A stretch of 64,000 nucleotides of DNA from Erythrobacter tepidarius (GTDB taxonomy: Bacteria; Pseudomonadota; Alphaproteobacteria; Sphingomonadales; Sphingomonadaceae), in assembly GCF_002155695.1 (NCBI RefSeq), contig NZ_MUYJ01000001.1:308826-372825 (forward strand), written 5' to 3'. Both the position numbers and the translations under genes were made by a program. This document shows positions 16,500 through 27,435 of this stretch, in pieces. Numbering within the stretch: position 1 is the stretch's first letter; every line of letters begins with the position of its first letter. Under the pieces are notes generated by a model, which was given only the letters and a program-made list of their open reading frames with translations, searched no databases and was not told the DNA's origin.

Positions 16500-18644
16500 C
16501 TATTCGCCGCCGCGCGCGTCCATCAGCCGCTGCATCAGATAAACGAACTGCAGCGCCTGGAGCTTGGCGCGCTGATCATTGTCGACCCCGCCCGAATGGC
16601 CGCCGGTGGTGTCCTCGAAGTAGTAATAGGGCTGACCAAGCTCCTTGAGCCGCGCCGCACCCTTGCGCGCGTGCGCCGGATGGGTGCGGTCGTCGGCGGT
16701 GGAGGCCCACAGGAAGGGCGCGGGGTAATCCACCCCCGGCACGATCTTCTGATAGGGCGAATAGCCCTCGATCCACTTGCGCTGTTCGGGGATGCGCGGA
16801 TCGCCATATTCACCGATCCACGAGGCCCCGCGCCCGATCAGGTGATAGCGCAGCATGTCGAACAACGGGATCTGCACGATCGCCGCGCCGAACAGTTCGG
16901 GCCGCTGGGTGAAGGCCGTGCCGACCAGCAGCCCGCCTTGCGAGCCGCCCTGGATGCCGAGACGCCGGGGCGAAGTGAAGCCGCGCTTCACCAGATCCTC
17001 GGCCACGGCGATAAAGTCGTCCCAGGTGCGCTGCTTGTTCTCGCGGATCGCGCTCTGGTGCCACATCGGCCCGAATTCGCCGCCGCCGCGCAGGTTGGCG
17101 AGCACATAGGCGCCGCCCTTCTCGACCCACAGCTTGCCGGTCGAACCGAGATAGGCGGGCAGGCGCGGCACCTGAAAGCCGCCATAGCCGGTCAGCAGCG
17201 TGGCGGTGGAACCATCAGACTTCATCCCCTTGGGCTTGACGATGAAATAGGGGATCTTCGTCCCGTCCTTGCTTACCGCCTCGTGCTGTTCGACCACCAT
17301 GCCGGCGGGATCGAAATAGGCCGGGCTGGTCTTGAGCACGGCAGGCGGGGCGGTGCCATCGGTGTAGTAGAGCATCGTTGGCTCAAGGAAGCCGGAGACG
17401 GTGAACATGATCTGATCGGTCTCGCTCGATGCGGCCGCGATGCCGAGTGTCGCCTTGCCGGGCAGCGGCACTTCACGGCTGCGCCACGCGCCATCCTCGA
17501 AGTTGAACTGGAGCACCTTGCCCACGACATTGTCGAGCAGCGCCACGTAAAGCGCGTTGGCCGTCACCGCGCCGCCCTGCTTGGTCTGGCGCGGGCCGGG
17601 GGCCCACACCAGCGTCTTTTTCGCGCCGTTGGGATCGGCCTTCCATTCTTCGAGATTGACGGCGATCAGGCTGTCGGCGGGGAAGGTCTGGCCGCCGGTG
17701 GTCCAGTCCTCGTCGATCGAGATCAGCAGGTGATCATCGACGATGCCGTACAGCCCGGCCTTCTTCGGAATGTCGAGCTGGAGCCACTTGCCATCCTTCC
17801 ACACGTAATTGAGGCTCTCATGGAAGCTGATGCCCCGGAAGGCGGTGCGGGCGTGGATCGTGCCGGCATTGTCGCGCAGCAGGGTCGCCCCGGCCCACAC
17901 GTCGTCCGGTTCGCCGCGGAAGATTTCTTCGGCATCCTCGATCCGCGTGCCGCGCTTCCAGACGCGGCTGGTGAAGGGATATTCGCTTTCGGTGAGCGTG
18001 CCTTCGCCGAAATCGCGGCCGACCAGCAGCGTATCCTCGTCGATCCACTGGATGCCGCCCTGGCTCTTCTGCTCGAGCACAAAGCCGCCTTCGACGAATT
18101 GCCTTGTCGCGGTGTCGAATTCGCGCATGATCGTGGCATCCTCGCCCCCGTCCGAGAGCGCGATCATGCACTTGTTCATCGCCGGGGGCAGGCAGGTCGA
18201 GCCCTGATAGACCCATTCCCTGCCTTCCGCCCTGGCCAGCGCATCGATGTCGAGAATGATCTCCCATTCGGGCTGGTCGGTGCGGTAGCTTTCCAGCGTG
18301 GTGCGCCGCAGCACACCCTTGGGGTTCGCCTTGTCCTGCCAGAAATTATAGAGGCCATCCGGGCGGAAGCTGACGAAGGGGATGCGATCATTGCTGTCGA
18401 AGATCGCCAGGGCTTCGGCCTTGAGCTGGGCATAGCGCGGATCGGCCTCGAAGGCGGCGAGCGTGCGTTCGTTCTCCTTGGCGACCCATTCGAGCGCCGC
18501 GGGGCTGCGGGCTTCCTCCAGCCAGATATAGGGATCCTGTTCGGGGCCGGGGACAGCGTCCGCCGGGGTTTCCTGCGCGGCTGCGCCGGTGGTGGAAGCC
18601 ATGGTCATTGCGAGCGCCAGTGCGAAAGTGGAGACAAGTTTCAA
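16500..18644 (-). CDS. prolyl-oligopeptidase-family serine peptidase (S9)
   Basis: A 714-aa secreted peptidase. A signal peptide (residues about 1-24, ending GAAAQ) precedes the beta-propeller (about 60-420) and an alpha/beta-hydrolase domain. The catalytic serine is S568 in GGSQGG, the Asp is in TADDRTHP (651/652), and the histidine is H683 in TTGGHSGG. The start is TTG at 18644, because AAGGAGAGG lies 4 nt upstream and it opens directly on the signal peptide; the frame reaches 18698 without similarity. It probably cleaves short proline-containing peptides in the periplasm. Confidence 0.9.
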   Translation of the reverse strand: MKLVSTFALALAMTMASTTGAAAQETPADAVPGPEQDPYIWLEEARSPAALEWVAKENERTLAAFEADPRYAQLKAEALAIFDSNDRIPFVSFRPDGLYNFWQDKANPKGVLRRTTLESYRTDQPEWEIILDIDALARAEGREWVYQGSTCLPPAMNKCMIALSDGGEDATIMREFDTATRQFVEGGFVLEQKSQGGIQWIDEDTLLVGRDFGEGTLTESEYPFTSRVWKRGTRIEDAEEIFRGEPDDVWAGATLLRDNAGTIHARTAFRGISFHESLNYVWKDGKWLQLDIPKKAGLYGIVDDHLLISIDEDWTTGGQTFPADSLIAVNLEEWKADPNGAKKTLVWAPGPRQTKQGGAVTANALYVALLDNVVGKVLQFNFEDGAWRSREVPLPGKATLGIAAASSETDQIMFTVSGFLEPTMLYYTDGTAPPAVLKTSPAYFDPAGMVVEQHEAVSKDGTKIPYFIVKPKGMKSDGSTATLLTGYGGFQVPRLPAYLGSTGKLWVEKGGAYVLANLRGGGEFGPMWHQSAIRENKQRTWDDFIAVAEDLVKRGFTSPRRLGIQGGSQGGLLVGTAFTQRPELFGAAIVQIPLFDMLRYHLIGRGASWIGEYGDPRIPEQRKWIEGYSPYQKIVPGVDYPAPFLWASTADDRTHPAHARKGAARLKELGQPYYYFEDTTGGHSGGVDNDQRAKLQALQFVYLMQRLMDARGGE

Positions 18645-18715
18645 GCGTCCTCTCCTTGGGGAAGTGCTGCGGCGTGTTGTGCCCAGCCAGCGGGGCAAAG
18701 GGAAGGGGATAGACG

Positions 18716-18745
18716 CAAAAAGGGGCGAGCCATCGGCCCGCCCCC
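18716..18745 (-). terminator. terminator of the atp operon
   Basis: On the minus strand: GGGGGCGGGCC, GAT loop, GGCTCGCCCC, then T5. It is a 10-bp GC-rich stem about 30 nt after the atpC stop. Confidence 0.87.
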
Positions 18746-18774
18746 GTTGTTCGTTCGTCGAATGAAGCGCCAGG

Positions 18775-19032
18775 CTATCCCTCGACGTGCTCCGCGAGCA
18801 CGGTCAGACCCTTCTCGTTCACTTCGGCAAAGCCGCCGCGCACTTCGATCACCTCGGGCGCGGAGTTGGCTGTGGCATAGACCTGCACCGCGCCGTCGCG
18901 GATCGTGCTCATGAAGGGCGCGTGGCCCTCGAGCACGCCGAATTCGCCCTCGGTGCCGGGGACGACCACCATGTGGACGTCTTCCGAACGGACGAGCTTG
19001 GCCGGGGTGACGAGTTCGAAGTGGAGGGCCAT
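18775..19032 (-). CDS. atpC: ATP synthase epsilon subunit (short form)
   Basis: An 85-aa epsilon subunit of F1 consisting only of the N-terminal beta-sandwich ([40 protein letters not shown]). The usual C-terminal two-helix domain, which in E. coli lets epsilon inhibit ATP hydrolysis, is absent; typical length is about 135 aa. The stop is followed by the operon terminator, so this is not a window or assembly edge effect. Short epsilon forms occur in alphaproteobacteria, where other inhibitors can take over. It starts 6 nt after the atpD stop. Confidence 0.93.
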   Translation of the reverse strand: MALHFELVTPAKLVRSEDVHMVVVPGTEGEFGVLEGHAPFMSTIRDGAVQVYATANSAPEVIEVRGGFAEVNEKGLTVLAEHVEG

Positions 19033-19038
19033 GGTGCC

Positions 19039-20502
<1,464 letters not shown>

Positions 20503-20547
20503 CTAGCCTTCGGTTAGAGCGCTTCTGCGCCCGCGTTTAAGTTGTTG

Positions 20548-21417
20548 CTACAGCGCTTCCGCGCCAGCAATGATTTCGATGAGTTCGGTGGTGATCGCGG
20601 CCTGGCGGCTGCGGTTGTACTGGATGGTGAGCTTCTGGATCAGCTCGCCCGCGTTGCGCGTGGCGTTGTCCATCGCGGTCATCGACGCGCCTTGTTCGGA
20701 GGCCTCACGCTCGAGCAGTGCGCCGAACAGCTGCGTGCGCACGTAACGCGGCAGCAACTCCTGAAGGATTTCCTCCTCGCCCGGCTCGTATTCGACCAAG
20801 GCCTCGCTCGCCGCGGCGTCGGCGGGCGAGGGGACGGGGATCAGCTGGGTGATGGTCGGTTCCTGCGCCAGCGCTGTCTTGAAGGTCGGGAAGATCAGAT
20901 GCGCGACATCGAACTTGCCGGCGTCGAACAGCGCGATCAGCTCATCGGCCATGGCCTCGGCCTCGGCAAAGCCCGGGGCCTTGACCGTGCTGGTGTCGAA
21001 GCCAGCACCGATCAGCTTCGGGAACTCGCGCCTGAGCGGCGCGCGGCCCTTTTTGCCGACGAGGTAGAACTCGACGGCCTTGCCTTGCGCCAGCAGCGCG
21101 TGCGCCTTGGCCTTGGCGGCCTTGACGAGGTTCGCGTTCAAGCCGCCGCACAGGCCCTTGTCGGTGTTGACCACGACAAGCAGATGGCGCTGATCCGAGC
21201 CGGTGCCGGCCAGCAGCTTGGGTGCGTTATCGCCGGCGACCTTGCTCGCGAGGCTGGCCATCACCGCCGCAAGGCGCGTGGCATAGGGCCGCGCTGCTTC
21301 CGCCGCGCTCTGCGCGCGGCGCAGCTTGGCCGCCGCGACCATCTGCTTGGCCTTGGTGATCTTCTGGGTCGATTTGACCGAGTTGATCCGGCCTTTGAGT
21401 TCCTTGAGTGAGGCCAC
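20548..21417 (-). CDS. atpG: ATP synthase subunit gamma
   Basis: Central rotor stalk of F1 (289 aa). The N-terminal helix [20 protein letters not shown] and the C-terminal helix (ending [20 protein letters not shown]) form the coiled-coil that turns within the alpha3beta3 ring. The middle is a Rossmann-like domain ([20 protein letters not shown]). It is located between atpA (12-nt gap) and atpD (54-nt gap) in the operon. Confidence 0.97.
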   Translation of the reverse strand: MASLKELKGRINSVKSTQKITKAKQMVAAAKLRRAQSAAEAARPYATRLAAVMASLASKVAGDNAPKLLAGTGSDQRHLLVVVNTDKGLCGGLNANLVKAAKAKAHALLAQGKAVEFYLVGKKGRAPLRREFPKLIGAGFDTSTVKAPGFAEAEAMADELIALFDAGKFDVAHLIFPTFKTALAQEPTITQLIPVPSPADAAASEALVEYEPGEEEILQELLPRYVRTQLFGALLEREASEQGASMTAMDNATRNAGELIQKLTIQYNRSRQAAITTELIEIIAGAEAL

Positions 21418-21429
21418 GTCGGGGTGTCC

Positions 21430-22971
<1,542 letters not shown>

Positions 22972-23526
22972 TTAAGCCTGCATGGCTTTGGCGAGCGAGT
23001 TGAGACGGGTGCGGATCGAGGCATCGATGCGCTGCGATCCGATGGTGACAACGAGGCCGCCCAGCAGTTCGGGGTCGACCGCGGCGGTAAGCATGACGGT
23101 GCGGCCTTCGCGCGCGGTCAGCTTCTTCTTGAGCGCGGCCAGCTGGGTGGCCGACAGCGGGTGGGCGCTGGTGACCGTGGCCGAAACCTCGCCGCGCTGG
23201 GCAGCAGCGATGGCCCTGAAGGCGGAAATGATCGCCGGTAGCCGCGCCAGACGGCGATTGGCCGCGAGCACGCCGAGGAAATTGGCGGTGAGCGGGGAAA
23301 GTTTGAGCGTCTTGGCGAGGGCGGCCATCGCCTTGCCCTGCGCGTCGCGCGAAAGCTCGGGATTGGTGGTGAGCGCCACCAGATCGGCCGATTCGTCGAG
23401 GGCAGCCGCGAGCGTTTCGAGATCGCTCTCGACCGCGGTCACCGTGCCGTTCTCGCTGGCGAGTTCGAACAGGGCCGAAGCATAGCGTCCAGCAAGGCTG
23501 GCCTTGATACCGGCGGAGATATCCAC
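22972..23526 (-). CDS. atpH: ATP synthase subunit delta
   Basis: Peripheral-stalk OSCP/delta subunit (184 aa). It shows [17 protein letters not shown] near the N-terminus, and the C-terminal region [20 protein letters not shown] then [20 protein letters not shown]. The start is the GTG at 23526, preceded by AGAGGA about 9 nt upstream, because family similarity begins exactly there ([15 protein letters not shown]). The open frame to 23865 is unrelated sequence. First gene of the operon. Confidence 0.95.
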   Translation of the reverse strand: MDISAGIKASLAGRYASALFELASENGTVTAVESDLETLAAALDESADLVALTTNPELSRDAQGKAMAALAKTLKLSPLTANFLGVLAANRRLARLPAIISAFRAIAAAQRGEVSATVTSAHPLSATQLAALKKKLTAREGRTVMLTAAVDPELLGGLVVTIGSQRIDASIRTRLNSLAKAMQA

Positions 23527-23726
23527 GCGCGTGCAGTCCTCTTGCGAAGCTTCGATAAAAAGTTGCTTGGGCCTCGGGAATGGGGGATGCGTGAGGAGCA
23601 CCCCGCAAGGCTGGCGCGCGCCTAGCAACAGATTCGCGTTCCTGCAACCCGGCGCGCGGGATTCTCTGGACTGGGCCTCGCTTGATTGGCCAAAGGGAGG
23701 AGGCGGGCCTGCCATTGATGCCGATG

Positions 23727-24076
23727 TCTGTGCGCTGCGGGGTCGGGATCGCGAGGCCAATCGCTGGCGTCCTGCGGCCATGCCGCGCTGGCGGCGATCG
23801 GGCTGGCGCTCTGCGAATACGCGGTGGCGATGTTGCGCCAGCAGGACTTGGCGCCTGAGGAGCACATCGCCTTCGCGCAGGATTGGGGCGGGATTGATTT
23901 CGACAACGACTTCCCGCGCAATCCGCGTTGGCCGGAAGTCGCGGAGGTTGCCAAGGCGCCCAACCGACCGCCAAGTTCGGCGGGCCTGGCATACCGATCA
24001 TTCCTGCGGCCTGATCCCGGCGATCGGCTCGTTTCCGGTCGCCCGCGTGATGCCGCTCTTGGCCCGGCAATCATAG
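23727..24076 (+). pseudogene. remnant of a TauD/TfdA-family dioxygenase
   Basis: This stretch in the 472-bp gap between atpH and the protease gene reads as the first third of an Fe(II)/2-oxoglutarate dioxygenase in two frames. One frame gives [20 protein letters not shown] then [20 protein letters not shown] (about 23785-23960). The frame one base later gives [20 protein letters not shown] (23984-24049), including the HxD iron-ligand motif HTD. A single-base shift near 23975 separates them, a TAG follows at 24074, and the C-terminal two thirds are gone. The 3' end is antisense to the last coding bases of the protease gene. Bases 23527-23726 hold nothing I recognise. Confidence 0.62.
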
Positions 24077-25596
24077 ACCAGCCGCTCGTTCGGAGCCTCG
24101 GGCAGCAGCGCGATGATCGCGGATTGCTGCTCGTCGAGCCTGCGCCCGGCATCGCTCACTCCGCACGCCGGCGGGGAATATTGCCCGCGAGCCTCCAGCA
24201 CCTTGCCCATCGCCTCCTGGCCCAGCAGGTAGCGGTCGGTTCGGAAGGTGCGGGTGGCGGGATCATAGTGGTTGACCGCGACCGCTGCCTCGTCCTCCAG
24301 TACCAGCACCCGGCTCCATTCACCTCCAGCGGAGAGTCCGTATTGGGTGCGGGTGTTGACGCAGCCATCTGCGGCCCAGTCGAAGGCGACATCATCGGTG
24401 CGCGCGGTGGTGACGCGGCTGCGCTCCGGCACGAGCGTGCAGATCAGCGGCCCTTCGACGGCCGTGTCGCTGCCCGGCACGGCGTTGCCAAGGCTGTCGT
24501 GTCGGCCGAGCGCGGCGGCGAGCTTTTCCTCGATCGCCGCGAGACCGGGGCGGGTGAACCACAGGCTCAGCGCTCCGATCAGGGCGAGCACCGCGCAGCC
24601 GGCGGCCACGGCGGCGCGCTTGCGGGTGTCGGGATGGCGCTGCCATGCCAGCGCCGCATAGCCGCTGCCGATCGCCGCCAGCAGCGCAAGGAGCGCTAGC
24701 GCCATCGCGTTCTCGCGGCGCTCGATCACCTCCATCTGCGCGGCCAGCCGCGCCTGTTCGCGTGCCTCGCCATCGGCCCGCGCGCGAATCGCCAGCCGCT
24801 CGCGCGCGGCGGCCTGTTCGGCCTCGAGCCTCTGGCGCTCCGCGGCGTTCAATTCGGCGATCGAGCGGCAGGGCAGGGCGTTGACCACCGGTTCCACCCC
24901 GTTCGCCTTCAGGAACGGCAGCAATTCGCGCAAGCTGACCGCGAAGTAGAACTCGCCGTCACCGCTTTCGGCATCGGCGCTGAAGGAATTGACCCCGATC
25001 ACCCGCCCGCACGGATCGAGCAGCGGCCCGCCCGAATTGCCGCGCGCGATGGGGGCGGTGTGAAGGATCGTGTCGAACTGCCGCGAGGGCCGCTCGCCCG
25101 ACAGGAAGCCGCGTGATTTGACCGTCGGCTGTGGCTGGAAAATATCTTCTATATCAAGGCCCTGCGCCAGATCGACATTCATCGGATAGCCCACCGCAGA
25201 AACCTCGCTGCCGGTGCCGCCCGCGCCGGACGCGAGCGCCAGCGGCGGCAGGCGCAGCGAGCCCTTGGCGATTTCGAGCAGCGCCAGATCGTTGCGCGGG
25301 GAGATCGCGATCACCCGGGCAAAGGCCCCGCTTTTGCCTTCGGACGGGACAATGCCGATTCGCAGCGTATCGTCCTGGCTCGCCTCGCTCACCACATGCG
25401 CATTGGTGACGATCCGCGTGGGGCTGACGGCAAAGCCGGTGCCATGGCTGACGGGGACGGGCTGGCCGCCCTCCTCGCCGATCAGCAATACCCGCACCAC
25501 GCCGCGCGCGGCGGCGTCGATATCGGCCGGGTCGGCCGCCGCGGGCGAGGCGAGGAGGGCAAGAAGCAGGGCAAGCGCACCGAAAAGCCGGGTCAT
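23998..25596 (-). CDS. trypsin-like serine protease with two membrane segments
   Basis: A 532-aa envelope protease. The signal peptide is residues 1-21. The chymotrypsin-fold domain has H67 (TNAHVV), D103 (RNDLALLE) and S188 (ARGNSGGPLL). A charged coiled-coil (about 247-295) leads to two hydrophobic segments (297-318 and 329-347) and a C-terminal domain with several cysteines. No PDZ domain is seen, so this is not a standard DegP. The start ATG at 25596 opens on the signal peptide. The last 20 or so residues are encoded antisense to the TauD remnant, so the natural C-terminus may have been changed by a deletion. Confidence 0.82.
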   Translation of the reverse strand: MTRLFGALALLLALLASPAAADPADIDAAARGVVRVLLIGEEGGQPVPVSHGTGFAVSPTRIVTNAHVVSEASQDDTLRIGIVPSEGKSGAFARVIAISPRNDLALLEIAKGSLRLPPLALASGAGGTGSEVSAVGYPMNVDLAQGLDIEDIFQPQPTVKSRGFLSGERPSRQFDTILHTAPIARGNSGGPLLDPCGRVIGVNSFSADAESGDGEFYFAVSLRELLPFLKANGVEPVVNALPCRSIAELNAAERQRLEAEQAAARERLAIRARADGEAREQARLAAQMEVIERRENAMALALLALLAAIGSGYAALAWQRHPDTRKRAAVAAGCAVLALIGALSLWFTRPGLAAIEEKLAAALGRHDSLGNAVPGSDTAVEGPLICTLVPERSRVTTARTDDVAFDWAADGCVNTRTQYGLSAGGEWSRVLVLEDEAAVAVNHYDPATRTFRTDRYLLGQEAMGKVLEARGQYSPPACGVSDAGRRLDEQQSAIIALLPEAPNERLVYDCRAKSGITRATGNEPIAGIRPQE

Positions 25597-25663
25597 TGGG
25601 CGCTTATAGCCGCTTTTGCGCCCGGCGCGAGATTGAACGCAAGACTTGGGGGTGCGGCAGAGG

Positions 25664-26722
25664 ATGGGCTGTGGCACAGTGTTTCACGTGAAACATTTGG
25701 AGAACATATCTGACGAGGCGCGCTGGCAGGCGGTGCAGGACAAGGACCGCAGGTTCGACGGGGCCTTCGTTACCGGCGTCCATTCGACCGGAATCTATTG
25801 CCGCCCGTCCTGTCCGGCACGACTGCCGCTGCGGAAGAACGTGCGCTTTTATTCCAGCCCGGCCGAGGCCGAAGCGGCAGGGTTAAGGCCTTGTAAACGC
25901 TGCTCTCCTTGTGCGCAGAGCGCCGAGGAGGCGTGCGTGCTCGCCGCATTGCAAGCGATCCGCAGCGGGGAGGCAACGACCCTCGCACAACTCTCCCGCC
26001 TGACCGGCTACACGCCCACCCACTTCCAGCGCCTGTTCAAGCGCATGGTCGGAATCTCGCCCGCTGCCTATGCCCGGGCGTGCCGCGAACGGCGCGTGCA
26101 AGAAGCGTTGATGAGCGGGCAAGGGGTGGGCGATGCTCTGACAATGGCGGGCTATGCCGGGGCACGGCAATTCTATCACGAGACGAAAGGCAGGCTGGGC
26201 ATGAAGCCGGGCGAATGGCGCAAGGGCGGAGCGGGCAAGCTGATCCATTGGGCGGTGCTGGGGACTTCGCTTGGGGATATGCTGGTCGCCGCGACCGACA
26301 AGGGGGTGTGCTGTCTGGCGTTCGGAGAGGGCGAGGCCGAATTGCGGGCACGTTTCCCAAAGGCCGAGCTTGTCCCGGCGGGCGAGGATTTTCGCGCGCT
26401 GTTCGCGCAGGTCGTGGCCGCGGTCGAACAGCCGGGGCCGGGCAATGCTGCGATCCCGCTCGACGTCCACGGCACCGCGTTCCAGCAGCGGGTATGGGAG
26501 GAGTTGCGCCGCATCCCGCATGGTGAGACGCGCAGCTATGGCGAACTCGCGGCGGCGCTCGGCAACCCCAAGGCCAGCCGCGCAGTTGGCGGGGCGAACG
26601 GGGCGAACAATGTCGCGGTGCTGATCCCGTGCCACCGCGTGATCGCGGCTGACGGGACGCTGGGGGGCTATGCCTATGGGCTGGCGATCAAGGCGGAGTT
26701 GCTGAAACGCGAAAGGCTCTGA
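25664..26722 (+). CDS. ada: bifunctional Ada (AraC-type regulator / O6-methylguanine methyltransferase)
   Basis: Methylation-damage sensor and repair protein (352 aa from 25664). The N-terminal zinc domain has acceptor-type C46 and C50 (YCRPSCPAR) plus C77 and C80 (CKRC). An AraC helix-turn-helix follows (LAQLSRLTGYTPTHFQRLFK). The C-terminal methyltransferase domain has the active-site C323 in LIPCHRVI and RAVGGANGANN. The exact start is uncertain: TTG 25646, ATG 25664 (GCAGAGG just upstream), GTG 25679 or GTG 25688 are all in frame. With the first two starts the perfect parS palindrome is translated as TVFHVKH. Confidence 0.92.
   Translation: MGCGTVFHVKHLENISDEARWQAVQDKDRRFDGAFVTGVHSTGIYCRPSCPARLPLRKNVRFYSSPAEAEAAGLRPCKRCSPCAQSAEEACVLAALQAIRSGEATTLAQLSRLTGYTPTHFQRLFKRMVGISPAAYARACRERRVQEALMSGQGVGDALTMAGYAGARQFYHETKGRLGMKPGEWRKGGAGKLIHWAVLGTSLGDMLVAATDKGVCCLAFGEGEAELRARFPKAELVPAGEDFRALFAQVVAAVEQPGPGNAAIPLDVHGTAFQQRVWEELRRIPHGETRSYGELAAALGNPKASRAVGGANGANNVAVLIPCHRVIAADGTLGGYAYGLAIKAELLKRERL
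25680..25695. promoter_or_regulatory. perfect parS site (ParB-binding centromere)
   Basis: TGTTTCACGTGAAACA is a perfect 8-8 palindrome and matches the bacterial chromosomal parS consensus (TGTTTCACGTGAAACA) at all 16 positions. ParB loads here and spreads for origin segregation, with SMC recruitment. parS sites cluster near the replication origin, so this suggests, without proving, an origin-proximal position. It lies within or just before the ada coding start, and no parA or parB gene is in the window. Confidence 0.88.
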
Positions 26723-26785
26723 CGGCGGCTTTGGCCCAACCCGGCTGCTTGTTCAGACGGGCATTCCGGCAGCCGCGCGCGATCC

Positions 26786-27421
26786 TCAATCCAGCTTCGG
26801 CGGCATCCCCGGTTCGCACTTTGCCATCGCGCGCTGATAGGCCGGACGCTCGCCAATGCGCTTGAGGTAGGCCTTGAGGTTGGGCAGGTGGTCGATGCTC
26901 ATCCCGCTCATCGCGCGGCTGGTGGTGAGCTGGAAGCCCATCATGATGTCCGCTGTGGTCAGCTGCGATCCGCCGAAATAGTCTGCCTCGCCCAGCCGCT
27001 TTTCGACGATGGCCCAGCCCTTCTGCACCCGGTCGGCGACGAAGGGGGGCAGCTCGGCTGCACCCATGAACTGCGCCACCAGCGCCATCATGCCGTTGGT
27101 CATGAAGGTCGCGTTGGCCCAGTGGTAGAAGAACAGATGGTCCGCGAAGTCGGGGTGGTCCGGGCCGAGCACGAGCGGCGTGTCGGGCGCATACTTGGCC
27201 ACGATGTAGTCGATGATCGCCCCGCTTTCGCCCAGCACGAAGTCGCCGTCGGTGATGACGGGGGCAATGCCCATCGGGTGGAGCGCCTTGTATTCGTCGG
27301 GCGCGAGGCGGTTGTCCTCGCGGCGATTGTAGAGCTTGAGATCATAGTCCAGCCCCAGCTCCTCGGCGAGCCAGACGATTCGTTCGGATTGCGACAGGCG
27401 CAGGTGGTGGATGGTCAGCAT
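26786..27421 (-). CDS. glutathione S-transferase
   Basis: A 211-aa GST. The N-terminal thioredoxin-fold domain (LTIHHLRLSQSERIVWLAEE) has the conserved cis-Pro in GIAPVITDG and the GSH-contacting GESGAIIDYI. The helical domain carries TTADIMMGFQL, the usual folding motif. The residue at the catalytic position is probably S10 of RLSQSER, but class cannot be assigned. The start at 27421 (AGAGGAC upstream) is preferred over 27454. It lies 14 nt downstream of the photolyase gene in a likely priA-photolyase-GST operon. Confidence 0.88.
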   Translation of the reverse strand: MLTIHHLRLSQSERIVWLAEELGLDYDLKLYNRREDNRLAPDEYKALHPMGIAPVITDGDFVLGESGAIIDYIVAKYAPDTPLVLGPDHPDFADHLFFYHWANATFMTNGMMALVAQFMGAAELPPFVADRVQKGWAIVEKRLGEADYFGGSQLTTADIMMGFQLTTSRAMSGMSIDHLPNLKAYLKRIGERPAYQRAMAKCEPGMPPKLD

Positions 27422-27435
27422 TTCGGGTCCTCTCT

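Noticed and set aside
25646..25664. Ada start at TTG 25646
   Set aside because: No clear ribosome site; the ATG at 25664 has one, although neither start is certain.
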